Shown here: in pieces, positions 54,712 to 63,575 of the stretch
Numbering within the stretch: the stretch's first letter is position 1
How the letters are laid out: each line of letters begins with the position of its first letter
From: CALBZE01 sp036381255
GTDB taxonomy: Bacteria > Gemmatimonadota > Gemmatimonadetes > Longimicrobiales > RSA9
NCBI GenBank assembly: GCA_036381255.1
Contig: DASVDG010000135.1
Coordinates: 7,199-71,198 of the forward strand
DNA: 64,000 nt
Direction: 5' to 3'
Program-made: the position numbers and the translations under genes
The notes under the pieces: model-generated
The model's input: the letters and a program-made list of their open reading frames with translations, nothing else
What the model was told of the DNA's origin: nothing
The model's database searches: none

Positions 54712-57159
54712 ATGCGAACGCGCGGAAGCCGCAGGGCGGCGTTGATGTCGGGGGTGTTGCCGTTGTTGTCGCTGTGGATCGCGGCTCCGGCGGCGGCGCA
54801 GGGGCGGGGTGCGGAGGTGCGCGGTCGGGTCGTGGCGCTGGACACGGGGCAGCCGCTGGGCGCGGCGAACGTGGTGCTGCGGGTGCCGGGTCGGGAGGGC
54901 GTGGTGGAGGCGGGCGCGACGGATGCGCTGGGCCGGTTCCAGCTGACGGGCATCCCCTCGGGTCGGTACACGCTCGAGGCGACGTACATCGGGTACGCGC
55001 CGCTGACGCGGGAGCTGGCGCTGGTCGCGGGTGCGTCGGTGGACGTGGGCACGCTGCGGCTGGCGGTCGAGGCGATTTCGCTGGACGAGGTGACGGTCGA
55101 GGCGGAGCGGCCGCCGGTGGTGTTCGCGCCGGACCGGGACATCTACGCGACGGAGTCGCTGCCGGGCTCGGACGGCGGCGTGGCGACGGAGCTGCTGTCG
55201 AGCATTCCGGACCTCGAGGTGGATTTCGACGGCGCGATCATGCTGCGGGGCAGCACGCCGCAGATCTACATCAACGGCCGGCCGGCGCCGATGGAGGGGG
55301 AGGCGCTGGCGGCGTTCCTGGAGCAGTTCCCGGCGGACCAGATCGAGCGGATCGAGGTGATCCCGAACCCGTCGGCGCGTTTCGATGCGGAGGGCTCGGG
55401 CGGGATCGTCAACATCGTGTTGCGGGAGGGCGTCGAGCTGGGGATGAACGGCAGCGTGTTCGCGAACGTGGACACGCGGGGCGCCGCGGGCGGCGGCGGC
55501 CGGGCGACGTGGCAGCGGGGGCCGCTGACGGTGCACGGCGGCGCGTTCGTGCGTCACTCGGACCGCGAGTCGACGGGGTGGGACCTGCGCGAGATCCTGC
55601 TCGACGACCCGCCGACGCTGCTGCGGCAGGACACGTGGTCGGAGAACGGCGGGCTGTCGGGGAGCGGCCGGTTGACCGCGGAGCTCCAGCTCGGCGAGCG
55701 GAGCGTGCTGCGCGCGGAAGGCCGGTTCTCGGACTTCGGCCGGGACTCCGAGCGTGCGACGACGACGACGCACATGGACCACCTCGAGCAGGTGACGCAG
55801 CGCTACACGCGCAGCGCGCGGTCGGAGTCGATCCGCCGGTCGATGGACGCGGCGCTGAGCTTCGAGCACGATTTCGGGTCGGAGCAGCACTCGCTCGAGA
55901 TCGAGCTGGAGTTCGAGGGCGGCCGCGACGGCGAGGACGAGCGGGTCGAGACGGATTTCGAGGTCGTCGGCCCCGATGAAGGACCGGTCCCCGCCGACCT
56001 GACGCTCGACGACTCCGACGAGCGCGAGCGCGAGACGACGCTCGAGATCGACTACGTCCACCCGTGGGGCGAGCTGGGGCAGATCGAGGTCGGGTACCGC
56101 GGCAGGATCCAGACGCGCGACACCGACCGGCTGCTCGAGGAGCACGAGAACGGCGTGGACGGCCCCATCGTCGAGACGACGTCCCGGGACTTCACGTACG
56201 ACGAGCTGAACCATTCCGCGTATCTGACGCTGGCGCGCAAGCTGGGCGACTTCGGCATCCAGGTCGGCACGCGGGTACAGCACTCGGGCACGCGCTTCGA
56301 GCTGCCGACGGGCGACGCGTTCGAGACGTCGGACGTCGACTTCTTCCCGAGCGCGAACGTGACGTACGAGTTCGGCGAAGGGCGCCGGATACGGCTGTCG
56401 TACTCGCGCAGGACTCGCCGGCCGCCGCCGTGGCGGCTGAACCCGATCGACCAGTCGACGGACCCGCTGGAGCGGGAGGTCGGCAACCCCGACCTCGAGC
56501 CGCAGTACACGCACTCGTTCGGGCTGGACGCGAGCGCGTCGATGCCGTGGGGCACGCTGCGGATCTCGCCGTACTTCCGGCGCGTGGCCAACGACTGGGC
56601 GCGGATCCAGCGGGTCGACGAGGACGGCGTGTCGACGACGACGTGGGAGAACGTCGCGTCGCAGGACATGTACGGCGCGTCGCTGACCGCGTCCGTCCGG
56701 CGCCCGGACGGCTGGGGCGGGTTCCTCAGCCTGAGCGCCCGCGGCGAGGACCGCGATGCCGGCGACAGGCTCGCGGACATCTCGGGGCGCTCGTTCTCCT
56801 GGTCGGTCCGCGGCAACATCTCCGGCCGGGTCGTGGGCGGGCTCGGCGTGCGCGCGACGCTGTCGTACCGGCCCGCGCGGGACGTGCCGCAGGGGCGCGT
56901 CGGCTCGCGCGTCGACAGCAGCATCGGCCTCCGGCAGCGGCTGCTCGACGGCCGGATGTCGCTCTCGCTCACCGCGAGAGACCCGTTCGACATCTCGCAG
57001 ACGGAATTCACGAGCAGCGACCCGACGTTCATCCAGCGCGGCCAGAGCCACGTCAGCCGGCGGACCGTCGCGTTCAGCGTCTCCTACAGCTTCGGCGGCC
57101 CGGACCGAGACCGTGGCCCGGACGACCGCGGCGGGAGGCGGCGCGGCTGGCACCGGTGA
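54712..57159 (+). CDS. TonB-dependent outer-membrane receptor (OMP_b-brl_3 type)
   Basis: 815 aa. Signal peptide (ALMSGVLPLLSLWIAAPAAAQ), an N-terminal carboxypeptidase-regulatory-like domain (VRGRVVALDTGQPLGAANVVL to IGYAPLTREL), a plug region (DGGVATELLSSIPDLEVDFDG, IYINGRPAPMEGEALAAFLEQFPADQIERIEVIPNPSARFDAEG) and a beta-barrel of the outer-membrane-protein-beta-barrel-3 family ending in aromatic residues. The plug lacks a clear TonB box. These receptors take up unknown ligands. A GGAGGAG lies 11 nt before the ATG at 54712. The Arg/Gly-rich last 15 residues (DDRGGRRRGWHR) replace the usual terminal Phe. Confidence 0.87.
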   Translation: MRTRGSRRAALMSGVLPLLSLWIAAPAAAQGRGAEVRGRVVALDTGQPLGAANVVLRVPGREGVVEAGATDALGRFQLTGIPSGRYTLEATYIGYAPLTRELALVAGASVDVGTLRLAVEAISLDEVTVEAERPPVVFAPDRDIYATESLPGSDGGVATELLSSIPDLEVDFDGAIMLRGSTPQIYINGRPAPMEGEALAAFLEQFPADQIERIEVIPNPSARFDAEGSGGIVNIVLREGVELGMNGSVFANVDTRGAAGGGGRATWQRGPLTVHGGAFVRHSDRESTGWDLREILLDDPPTLLRQDTWSENGGLSGSGRLTAELQLGERSVLRAEGRFSDFGRDSERATTTTHMDHLEQVTQRYTRSARSESIRRSMDAALSFEHDFGSEQHSLEIELEFEGGRDGEDERVETDFEVVGPDEGPVPADLTLDDSDERERETTLEIDYVHPWGELGQIEVGYRGRIQTRDTDRLLEEHENGVDGPIVETTSRDFTYDELNHSAYLTLARKLGDFGIQVGTRVQHSGTRFELPTGDAFETSDVDFFPSANVTYEFGEGRRIRLSYSRRTRRPPPWRLNPIDQSTDPLEREVGNPDLEPQYTHSFGLDASASMPWGTLRISPYFRRVANDWARIQRVDEDGVSTTTWENVASQDMYGASLTASVRRPDGWGGFLSLSARGEDRDAGDRLADISGRSFSWSVRGNISGRVVGGLGVRATLSYRPARDVPQGRVGSRVDSSIGLRQRLLDGRMSLSLTARDPFDISQTEFTSSDPTFIQRGQSHVSRRTVAFSVSYSFGGPDRDRGPDDRGGRRRGWHR

Positions 57160-57164
57160 GCGAC

Positions 57165-57487
57165 GCGACGCCGATCGAGGTCTCGCAGACGCCGGAGATC
57201 GATGCGTCGGCGGAGCTCCGGCGCGCCGCCACGGCCGGCCCGGCGGCCGGCGGGACCCGTGCCGCGGTCGCCAGCTCCCCACGCTCCACCCGCCCCGCCA
57301 CGTAGCTCGCCGGCAGGAGCGCATAGCCCGACCCCGCCCGCACCGCCTCGCACATGCTCTCCGGCGGCGCGACCTCCGCCACCACCTGCGAGCGCGCGCC
57401 GGCCTCGGCCAGCCCCGCGTCGGTGCCGGCCCGCAGGCGGTACCCCTCCGGCGGCACGATCAGCGGCATCCCCGCCAGCGCCGCCAC
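57165..57487 (-). pseudogene. LysR substrate-binding-domain remnant
   Basis: The minus-strand frame reads GMPLIVPPEGYRLRAGTDAGLAEAGARSQVVAEV, ESMCEAVRAGSGYALLPASYVAGRVERGELA and PAVAARRSSADASISG when joined in pieces: the C-terminal half of a LysR-type effector-binding domain. There is no helix-turn-helix; a stop (TGA) closes the frame just upstream of 57487. The remaining frame runs antisense into the receptor gene. It is probably what is left of a regulator that stood next to the DUF1264 gene. Confidence 0.6.
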
Positions 57488-57631
57488 CCCGACCGTTCAC
57501 GCCGCCTCCACCACCTCCGCCGCACGTCAATCGCTTGTGGCACGCAAGGTGACCGGCCGGGACGGGACGGGACGGGCCGGCGGGAACGGGCCCGGACTCG
57601 GCGGAGATCGAACCATTCGAGGAGGGCGCGC

Positions 57632-58285
57632 ATGCGGAATCGGAACGAGCGGCTGCGGCACGGTGCGGCGGGCGTAGCGGGCGTAGTGGGAGTGACGGGC
57701 GTGGCGGCGCTGGCGCTGGCGGGGCTCCGGGCGTGGGCGGCGTCGCCGGCCACGGTGACGCCGGCGACGGTGGAGTCGATTACGGCAACAGCGCCGGCGG
57801 CGTCGGCGGCATCGGCGGCATCGGCACCGGAGAGCGCCGTGGCGGACCCGTTGCGGCAGTACACGACGCACCTCGTGGCGACGCATTACCTGCGGGACGA
57901 GTCATACGAGACACATCACTACTTCAAGCCGTTGCGCGATGGCGTGCTTCAGGGCCTGGTCTTCCGGGGTACGGCGGAGGGCATGCCGCTGATCGAGGTC
58001 GAGTGGGCGATCTCGGAGGCGGTGTTCGGGCGGCTCCCGGACTGGCAGAAGGCGTTCTGGCACCCGCTGGCGCCGGCGGTGGATGCGGGACGGGTCCGGC
58101 TCCCGGACCTGTCGCCGGAGCAGGAGCGGGAGATGCTGGGGACGGTGCGCGGGTTGTACGCGCAGACGATCAACCTGGCCGGGCTGGACGGCGAGCTCCC
58201 GATCGGGTTGGAGGGGATCGCGCTGGCGACGCACATCACGCGGGCGGAGATGCTGCGGGCGATGGGTGCGTCGTCGGGCCGCTGA
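57632..58285 (+). CDS. DUF1264-family protein
   Basis: 217 aa. An N-terminal hydrophobic export or anchor segment (GVAGVVGVTGVAALALAGLRAWA) and an Ala/Ser-rich spacer, then a DUF1264 domain (known from plant oil-body-associated proteins and many bacteria): TTHLVATHYLRDESYETHHYFK, LIEVEWAISEAVFGRLPDW and AFWHPLAPAVDAGRVRLPDL. The His-rich ETHHYF and YWH-like FWHP are the conserved family residues. Function is unknown. GAGGAGG lies 6 nt before the ATG. The upstream 140 bases contain no gene. Confidence 0.8.
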   Translation: MRNRNERLRHGAAGVAGVVGVTGVAALALAGLRAWAASPATVTPATVESITATAPAASAASAASAPESAVADPLRQYTTHLVATHYLRDESYETHHYFKPLRDGVLQGLVFRGTAEGMPLIEVEWAISEAVFGRLPDWQKAFWHPLAPAVDAGRVRLPDLSPEQEREMLGTVRGLYAQTINLAGLDGELPIGLEGIALATHITRAEMLRAMGASSGR

Positions 58286-58358
58286 ACGCGGGCGCGGCGG
58301 CGCGCGAGGCGTTCAGCGGCCTGGCGCCCAGCCGTTGTGGCGCACGGCGGATGGTTGT

Positions 58359-58478
58359 ATGAATTGCGAAGGGCAGGTCGTGACGATGCCGCGTCAGCTC
58401 GGGGCCGAGGTGGTGAGCACGGACCTGATCGTGTACTACCGGGAGCTTGCGAACCGTGCGGTCCAGGCAGAGGGCTGA
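58359..58478 (+). CDS. Possible small protein (39 aa) or remnant
   Basis: MNCEGQVVTMPRQLG... to ...VQAEG, 39 aa, with codon use like real genes and a CMNC pair if the frame is read from further upstream (LWRTADGCMNC). No Shine-Dalgarno precedes the ATG. It may be the end of a decayed gene in the 298-nt gap after DUF1264, or a real small protein. Nothing further can be said. Confidence 0.25.
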   Translation: MNCEGQVVTMPRQLGAEVVSTDLIVYYRELANRAVQAEG

Positions 58479-58583
58479 CGGTCAGGCCGCGCCGCCCGCG
58501 GCGACGCGCGGCCGGGCCGCGTGACACGCGCGCCGGGCCCGCGACGGGCGCGCCCGCCGGGCGCGAAATCGCGCCGCAGGCTC

Positions 58584-59429
58584 ATGACGGCCGCCGGCCG
58601 AGACGACGGGCGCGAAACCGCCGGCCTCCGCATCGTGACGTTCAACTTCCTGGCCGGCGGCAGTCGCAAGCGCGGCTGCCACTGGTCGCGGGTGGTCGAG
58701 GCGTTCTCGCCGAATGTCGTGCTCGCCCAGGAGTGCCGCCGACCGGAGGACTCGCCGGGCGAGGCGTTCCGCGCCGGCCCCGACGACGCGCTGCTCTGGG
58801 GCGCCGCCGGCGCGGGGCGCTGGGGGAGCGCCGTACTCGTCCGGTCCGGTCGGCTCCTGCCGATCCCCGTACCGGATTTCGACGGCTGGGTCGTGGGCGG
58901 CGAGCTGGCGGCGCGCCGGCGGGAGGCCGGCTCCGCCGACGTCGCTCGCGCCGGCGCGGGCGGCGCGGCGGGCTCGCCGGACGGAAGCACGCGCCCGGTC
59001 CGCGTCTTCAGCATTCACTGCCCCGCCGGCAAGCGCGGCTACGTCCGCACGCTGCACGAGATCCTCGACCGCTTGGTCCCGCTCGCCGCGGGGGCCGACG
59101 TCGTCCTGGGCGGCGACTTCAACGTCGCCGCCGGGTACCGCGGCCCGGACGAGCCGATCCGGATGTCGCGCGGCGAGCGGGAGCTGCTCGACCGGATCAC
59201 CGGGGAGCTGGGGCTGATCCCGTGCTGGCAGACGGCGAACCCGGGCCAGACGCTCGCGCAGACGCTGCGCTGGACCGGCAACCGCGCCGCCCCCTACCAC
59301 TGCGACGGCATCTTCGTCCCGGCGTCGTGGCGCAATCGCCTGGTCGAATGCACGGTGGCCGAGGGCCCGGAGTGGGAGCGACTGAGCGACCACAATCCCG
59401 TGGTCGCGACGTTCGCGGCGCCATCGTGA
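58584..59429 (+). CDS. Endonuclease/exonuclease/phosphatase-family protein
   Basis: 281 aa. EEP fold (exonuclease III/DNase I-like): RIVTFNFLAGG, VLAQECRRPED (catalytic Glu), VFSIHCPAG, VVLGGDFNVAAG (the D-x-N pair) and RLSDHNPVVATFA at the end (the conserved SDH). All metal/catalytic residues expected are there, so it is likely an active nuclease or phosphodiesterase; substrate unknown. The start may be this ATG or a GTG at 58521; neither has a clear Shine-Dalgarno. Convergent with the Omp85-like gene. Confidence 0.85.
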   Translation: MTAAGRDDGRETAGLRIVTFNFLAGGSRKRGCHWSRVVEAFSPNVVLAQECRRPEDSPGEAFRAGPDDALLWGAAGAGRWGSAVLVRSGRLLPIPVPDFDGWVVGGELAARRREAGSADVARAGAGGAAGSPDGSTRPVRVFSIHCPAGKRGYVRTLHEILDRLVPLAAGADVVLGGDFNVAAGYRGPDEPIRMSRGERELLDRITGELGLIPCWQTANPGQTLAQTLRWTGNRAAPYHCDGIFVPASWRNRLVECTVAEGPEWERLSDHNPVVATFAAPS

Positions 59430-59439
59430 GCGCGTCCGC

Positions 59440-59509
59440 ACCGGCGCGCAGGACCTCGATCGCGCGTCGCGGCCGCCTCGGGCGGCCGCAACCGCGCACG
59501 CGCGCCGGT
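59440..59509. terminator. Bidirectional nested hairpin between convergent genes
   Basis: Outer arms ACCGGCGCGC (59440-59449) and GCGCGCCGGT (59500-59509) pair perfectly, and inside is a 9-bp stem (59469-59477 / 59481-59489) with loop TCG. It lies in the 82-nt gap between the convergent EEP and Omp85-like genes, where a two-way terminator is expected. It has no T-run. Confidence 0.5.
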
Positions 59510-59511
59510 CG

Positions 59512-60714
59512 TCAGAACGCTTCGCCCGCCGTGATGTAGAGCCCGGATGCGCCGCGCGCGTAGCCGAAGTCCAGCCGCAGGTTGAGCCGATTGCGGCCGC
59601 TTGCGCGGAGGCGGAGCCCCACGCCGGCGGCGAGGTGGAGCCGGTCGAACGAGAGGTCGGCGGGCGCTCCGGCGACCTGGCCCGCGCCGGCGAAGCCGGC
59701 TAAGCCGAAGCGCCACCAGAGGGGCATCCGGTACTCGACCTGGGTGGCCACGAGGTGCCGGTCGCGAAACCGGCCGTCCCGGAAGCCGCGCAGCAGACAC
59801 GGCCCGCCGAGCTGTGCAAGGGCGTGGAATGGCGCGCCCTCGGTCGACGACCGGACGACACCCTGGAGCGCGAGCACGTGACCGGGTCGCGTCGGCACGT
59901 AGCGCCGCAGGTCGAGGTCGAGGCGGGTGAAGTCGTAGTCGCCGCCGAAGGCATCGTCGAACCGCTGGACGTGGAGCCGCGCGTAGGCGCCGCGGCCGGG
60001 CGCGATGATATCATCCCGGGTGTCGAACGTGAGCGCGAGCCCGGCGCCGGAGAGGATGCCGCCGCGACTCCCCAGGACCGCCCCGCCGGCCAGCAACCCG
60101 CCCTCCTCGACCTCGAGCATCTCCGAGCGCTCCAGCAGGTAGCTTACGCCGAGGTACAGCGGCGCCAGCACGCGCTTCTCGAACCCAAACTCGACGCTGG
60201 TCGCGCGGCTCGTGTACTCCTCGTCCACGTCGGTGTCGTTCCCGATGCCGAAGAAGCGGTTCGGGAACTTCTTGTGGCCGACGAGGCCGTAGATCCGGTA
60301 GGGTCCGGCGTGCACGTCGGTCCCGATAAGGGCCGCGACCTGCCGGTTCTGCGTGTAGATGAACTCCGCGCCGCTGACGGTCGGCCGCGTCTGGCCGCGC
60401 GGGCGGAACGTGTGCACGACCGCCGCACCCACGGCGAGCCTCGTCGCCGGGGTGTAGAACACGACGGGCAGCGGCAGCACAGCGGACGTTCCGCTGTCCG
60501 CCGGCGCGGGGGGTGCCGCGCGCTCCGCGGCCGGCGCGGACGGCGCGGGCGGGTGCGCGCCCGTCAGCGCACACGCCGCGGCGGCCCACGATGCCGCCGC
60601 CACGCACCCCATCACCGCGATCCGCCGCTTCACGCGTCCGCGCCTCGCCGGCTCCCCGCCGCGAGAACGATCCCCGATTTCCGCAACGCGCCGCCCCGGA
60701 CCTTTCCCGTGCAT
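59512..60714 (-). CDS. Omp85/BamA-like outer-membrane beta-barrel protein
   Basis: 400 aa. C-terminal beta-barrel of the surface-antigen/Omp85 type: GLALTFDTRDDIIAPGRGAYARLHVQRF, the conserved LLRGFRDGRFRDRHLVATQVEYRMPLWW and FAGAGQVAG. There are no POTRA domains, so it is a short relative of the patatin-associated or TamA-like group and not BamA itself. The ATG at 60714 has GGGAGG 4 nt upstream; a GTG at 60633 would give a neater signal peptide (IAVMGCVAAASWAAAAC). Terminal Phe is present (AGEAF), as expected for barrel assembly. Confidence 0.8.
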   Translation of the reverse strand: MHGKGPGRRVAEIGDRSRGGEPARRGRVKRRIAVMGCVAAASWAAAACALTGAHPPAPSAPAAERAAPPAPADSGTSAVLPLPVVFYTPATRLAVGAAVVHTFRPRGQTRPTVSGAEFIYTQNRQVAALIGTDVHAGPYRIYGLVGHKKFPNRFFGIGNDTDVDEEYTSRATSVEFGFEKRVLAPLYLGVSYLLERSEMLEVEEGGLLAGGAVLGSRGGILSGAGLALTFDTRDDIIAPGRGAYARLHVQRFDDAFGGDYDFTRLDLDLRRYVPTRPGHVLALQGVVRSSTEGAPFHALAQLGGPCLLRGFRDGRFRDRHLVATQVEYRMPLWWRFGLAGFAGAGQVAGAPADLSFDRLHLAAGVGLRLRASGRNRLNLRLDFGYARGASGLYITAGEAF

Positions 60715-61097
60715 CGCACCTCCCAATTCGAGCGGGCGCCCGCGCGGCGCGGCCTGCGCGCGATGTGCCCGTGTATCGCGCGGTCAAATCCATGTTGCCG
60801 CGCGCCCTGCCGCCGGCACGGCGTGCCCCGGCGTCTCACCGCCGCGCGATGGAGTACGACTACCGTACCGTGGGTGTGACACCGCCCTCCACCCTGCGGC
60901 GGCACGCGCGTCTCGGCGCCCTACGCCGCGACGTGGCCGGCGCCGGCCACGCCGTCCTTGCCCGCCATCGCCCGCGGACTTACCGTGGAGACGCCGGTCA
61001 CGGCGGAATCAGCCGGCGGGGGCTCCTGTCGGCCGTTCCGTTGGTCCGGCAGCAGGGGTCGGCCGCCGGCGGCCGGGGCGCGCGGCTCCAGTGCCAG
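60715..61097. other. 383-base stretch without an intact gene
   Basis: I see no supported gene. Short frames run into one another (for instance RGLTVETPVTAESAGGGSC from about 60970), which may belong to the decayed gene whose end is at 61280. Confidence 0.4.
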
Positions 61098-61280
61098 ATG
61101 CCGGACGAGATCGCCGCCGAAGCCGGCCCCGTGCCCGGCTGGTGCTTCTTCGGCTTCTCGAACGACGTCACCGGCAAGCTGACGGACGAGATGCGGTCCT
61201 TCGAGTTCGGTTACGGCTTCGCGCCGACGCGGCTGTGGCAGCTCATCCCTCCGGCGGACACGCTGATCGTGCTGGAGTAG
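61098..61280 (+). pseudogene. Possible gene remnant
   Basis: The frame MPDEIAAEAGPVPGWCFFG, followed by FSNDVTGKLTDEMRSFEFGY and APTRLWQLIPPADTLIVLE, has coding-like composition, but no Shine-Dalgarno and no matching start region. The sequence upstream shows frame changes. I do not recognise the family. It might be a short real protein of 60 aa, but a decayed longer gene seems more likely. Confidence 0.3.
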
Positions 61281-62308
61281 CGGCGGCGTGGACGGCGCCC
61301 GCGGCCCAAGCCGCCGCGCGCGGCGCGACGCTCGCCGCCTTGCTCGCCGGCGCCGCGCTCGTCCTCGGTGCCGCCGCCGCGCGCGGCCAGACCGTCCGCC
61401 TCGACCACGTCCCCATCGCCGTGCGCGACCTCGACGCGGCGGTCCGCACGTACCGCGACGAACTCGGCTTCAGCATCAAGCCGGGTCGCCCGCACGCCAA
61501 CTCCATCCGCAACGCGCACATCAAGTTCGCCGACGGCTCGGCGCTGGAGCTCATCACGGCGTCCGAGCCTCGGGACGCGCTCGCCGCGCGCTACCTCGAG
61601 CTCCTCGCGGACCGGGAAGGCGGCGCGTTCCTGGCGCTCCATGCCGGGCCGATCGGACGGCTGGCGCGATCGCTCGCGGCGCTCGAGACGCCGTTCGATA
61701 CGACCGTCGGCGCGTACTTCGAGTGGCTGACCTTTCCGCGAGACGCGCCGCTCGAGTACCTCTTCTTCATCGTGATCCACCGGCGCCCGCCCGATCTCCC
61801 CGAGCACCTCGCGCACGCGAACACGGCCCGGCGCCTGTACGCGGTCTGGATCGCCCGGGCGGAGCCGGAGGCCGAGCTGGAGCTGCTGGCGGCGCTCGAC
61901 GCGCCGGCTCGGAACGCCCCCATCTCGCTGCCGGGCGCGGCGAGTGTGCGGGAGGTCCGCCTGGGCTCGGGGAGGCTCTACCTGCTGGAGCCCCACGCAA
62001 CGGGCGATGGCGGCCGGCGGCACACGGGCGGGCGGCCGGATCCGGGCGGGCGATCGAACCCCGCCGCGCCCTCGAACGTCCGCGGACCGCGAGTCCTCGG
62101 CGTCGGCGGGCGGCCGGACGCAAGTGACCGCCCGGTCGTCGGTGCGACCGTGGAGGTCGGCGACGTGGATCGGGCGGCCGCCGCGCTCGGCCCCGCGGCA
62201 CGGCGCTCCGCGATCCACGGCTCCGATTCGCGCGGCCGTTTCATCCGCATCCCGCCGGCGAGCGCACACGGCATGTGGCTGGAACTGCTGGAGCCGGCCG
62301 GTGGATGA
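61235..62308 (+). CDS. VOC/glyoxalase-like domain protein
   Basis: About 357 aa. Hydrophobic export segment (LAALLAGAALVLGAAAA) then VRLDHVPIAVRDLDAAVRTYRDELGFSIKPG, the start of a VOC (glyoxalase_3-like) domain, with FADGSALELITASE and FEWLTFPRDAPLEYLFFI; a second, weaker VOC-like unit (VVGATVEVGDVDRAAAALG to MWLELLEPAGG) forms the C-terminus. Residues around 255-290 are Gly/Arg-rich linker. Start is unresolved: GTG at 61235 is the only plausible standard codon before the export segment, overlapping the preceding remnant; TTG at 61340 would cut into the segment. Substrate unknown. Confidence 0.7.
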   Translation: MAAHPSGGHADRAGVAAAWTAPAAQAAARGATLAALLAGAALVLGAAAARGQTVRLDHVPIAVRDLDAAVRTYRDELGFSIKPGRPHANSIRNAHIKFADGSALELITASEPRDALAARYLELLADREGGAFLALHAGPIGRLARSLAALETPFDTTVGAYFEWLTFPRDAPLEYLFFIVIHRRPPDLPEHLAHANTARRLYAVWIARAEPEAELELLAALDAPARNAPISLPGAASVREVRLGSGRLYLLEPHATGDGGRRHTGGRPDPGGRSNPAAPSNVRGPRVLGVGGRPDASDRPVVGATVEVGDVDRAAAALGPAARRSAIHGSDSRGRFIRIPPASAHGMWLELLEPAGG

Positions 62309-62387
62309 GGTGCCGTCACGCTCCCGCCCGCCAGACGTTCCATACCTGGTGCCGCACCGGAAGAATCCTCCGGAGGAACCATGATCC

Positions 62388-62627
62388 ATGTGCGCCGTTC
62401 GTCCAGTTCGGGTCGGCGATCGAAGCGCGGCGGATCGGTTCGATGCCGGGTGCGACCCCGTGCTCGGGCGGCCGATCCGGATCGACCTCGACGCCGATAC
62501 CCGGATGGCGGACGACGAGGTGACGACCCACGTCGTGGCGCTGGAGATCACCGATGCGCGGCGGCGCTGCCCAGCAGCTCCACCAGCCGCCGGAGCCGGG
62601 GCCGGACCTCGGCGCCCGCACGAGTGA
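62388..62627 (+). CDS. Uncertain small protein overlapping the LysR gene
   Basis: A 79-aa frame, RVGDRSAADRFDAGCDPVLG then RIDLDADTRMADDEVTTHVV in its convincing part, follows GGAGG (11 nt upstream; an ATG at 62381 in another frame is closer). Its last 27 codons run antisense into the 3' end of the LysR gene and look like noise. It could be a truncated gene. Confidence 0.25.
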   Translation: MCAVRPVRVGDRSAADRFDAGCDPVLGRPIRIDLDADTRMADDEVTTHVVALEITDARRRCPAAPPAAGAGAGPRRPHE

Positions 62628-63477
62628 CCAGGTACACCGGGTTATAGCACGGCTCGCCCGAGCCGGCGTACAACACCTCGACTTCCCCACGGGCACTCGC
62701 CTCCGCCGCCGCGTCCCGCGGCACTACCGACAGCCCGACCCCCCGCGCGACGAAGTCGAGCACCTCCTCCAGCTCCGTGAAGTGCGACCGGCTCGCCACC
62801 CGCGACGGCTGCGCACCGAAACTCGCCTCGAACCACCGGCCGAACACGTAGTCGCACTCCTCGTACGTCACGAACGGGGCAGCCTCCAGCGTCGCCAGCC
62901 GCTCCAATCCCTGCGCCCGCACCTCCGCGCACACGCCGGGGCTCCCCACCAGCACCAGCTCCTCGTCGTACACGGCTTCGTAGCACAGCGCACTCGTCAC
63001 CCGCCGCTTGTAGACGAACGCCGCCTCGTACTCCCCCGCCTCCAGCCGGTCCAGCACGAGATCCGCCGCCTCGAACTGGAGCCGCACCTCCAACGGCGAC
63101 GACGACTCCGACTCCGCCAGCAGCGCCCGGAGCGCCGGCATTAGCACGTACCGCCCGAAGCCGCTCGCCGATCCCAACCGCAACGGCTCGAGCCGCGCAC
63201 CCGCCACGCACTCGCTGCGCACTTGCGCCAGCTCCGCCACCACCCGCTCCGCGAACGACCGGAACCGCTTCCCCTCCGCCGTCAGCACCACCCTCCGGCC
63301 GGTCCGCTCGAGGAGCCGCACGCCCAGCACCGCCTCGAGCCGCCGGACCTGGTACGAAACCGCCGGCTGCGAGATCCCCAGCCGTCGCGCCGCCGCCGTG
63401 AAGCCGCCCTCCTCGCAGACCGCGCGAAACACCTCGATGTACGGCAGCTCCGCACCCGGCCCGTTCGACCTTGTCAT
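62548..63477 (-). CDS. LysR-type transcriptional regulator
   Basis: 309 aa. N-terminal winged helix-turn-helix (EVFRAVCEEGGFTAAARRLGISQPAVSYQVRRLEAVLG), then the periplasmic-binding-protein-like effector domain (LRLGSASGFGRYVLMPALRAL to GVGLSVVPRDAA). The start at 63477 gives the usual LysR length; the frame stays open 44 codons further upstream but with low-quality sequence. Divergent from the secreted-protein gene with 98 nt between starts and a candidate LysR box there, so it probably controls that gene. No Shine-Dalgarno is visible. Confidence 0.9.
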   Translation of the reverse strand: MTRSNGPGAELPYIEVFRAVCEEGGFTAAARRLGISQPAVSYQVRRLEAVLGVRLLERTGRRVVLTAEGKRFRSFAERVVAELAQVRSECVAGARLEPLRLGSASGFGRYVLMPALRALLAESESSSPLEVRLQFEAADLVLDRLEAGEYEAAFVYKRRVTSALCYEAVYDEELVLVGSPGVCAEVRAQGLERLATLEAAPFVTYEECDYVFGRWFEASFGAQPSRVASRSHFTELEEVLDFVARGVGLSVVPRDAAAEASARGEVEVLYAGSGEPCYNPVYLVTRAGAEVRPRLRRLVELLGSAAAHR

Positions 63478-63493
63478 AGAAAACTTCGATCCG

Positions 63494-63525
63494 ATTGATA
63501 AGTACACACACGCCCCATTATGAAT
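63494..63525. promoter_or_regulatory. Candidate LysR-binding dyad
   Basis: ATTGATAA (63494-63501) and TTATGAAT (63518-63525) form an inverted repeat, 7 of 8 positions, in the AT-rich gap between the divergent lysR and secreted-protein genes. The position is typical of LysR sites, but the 16-bp spacer is a little long and binding is untested. Confidence 0.35.
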
Positions 63526-63575
63526 ACGCCACGAGGACCGGTCGACACAAGTGAACCTGCCACCTGGAGCCCGCG

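Noticed and set aside
57541..57590. GACGGGACGGGACGGG short tandem
   Set aside because: Only three 5-bp units in a GC-rich gap; expected by chance.
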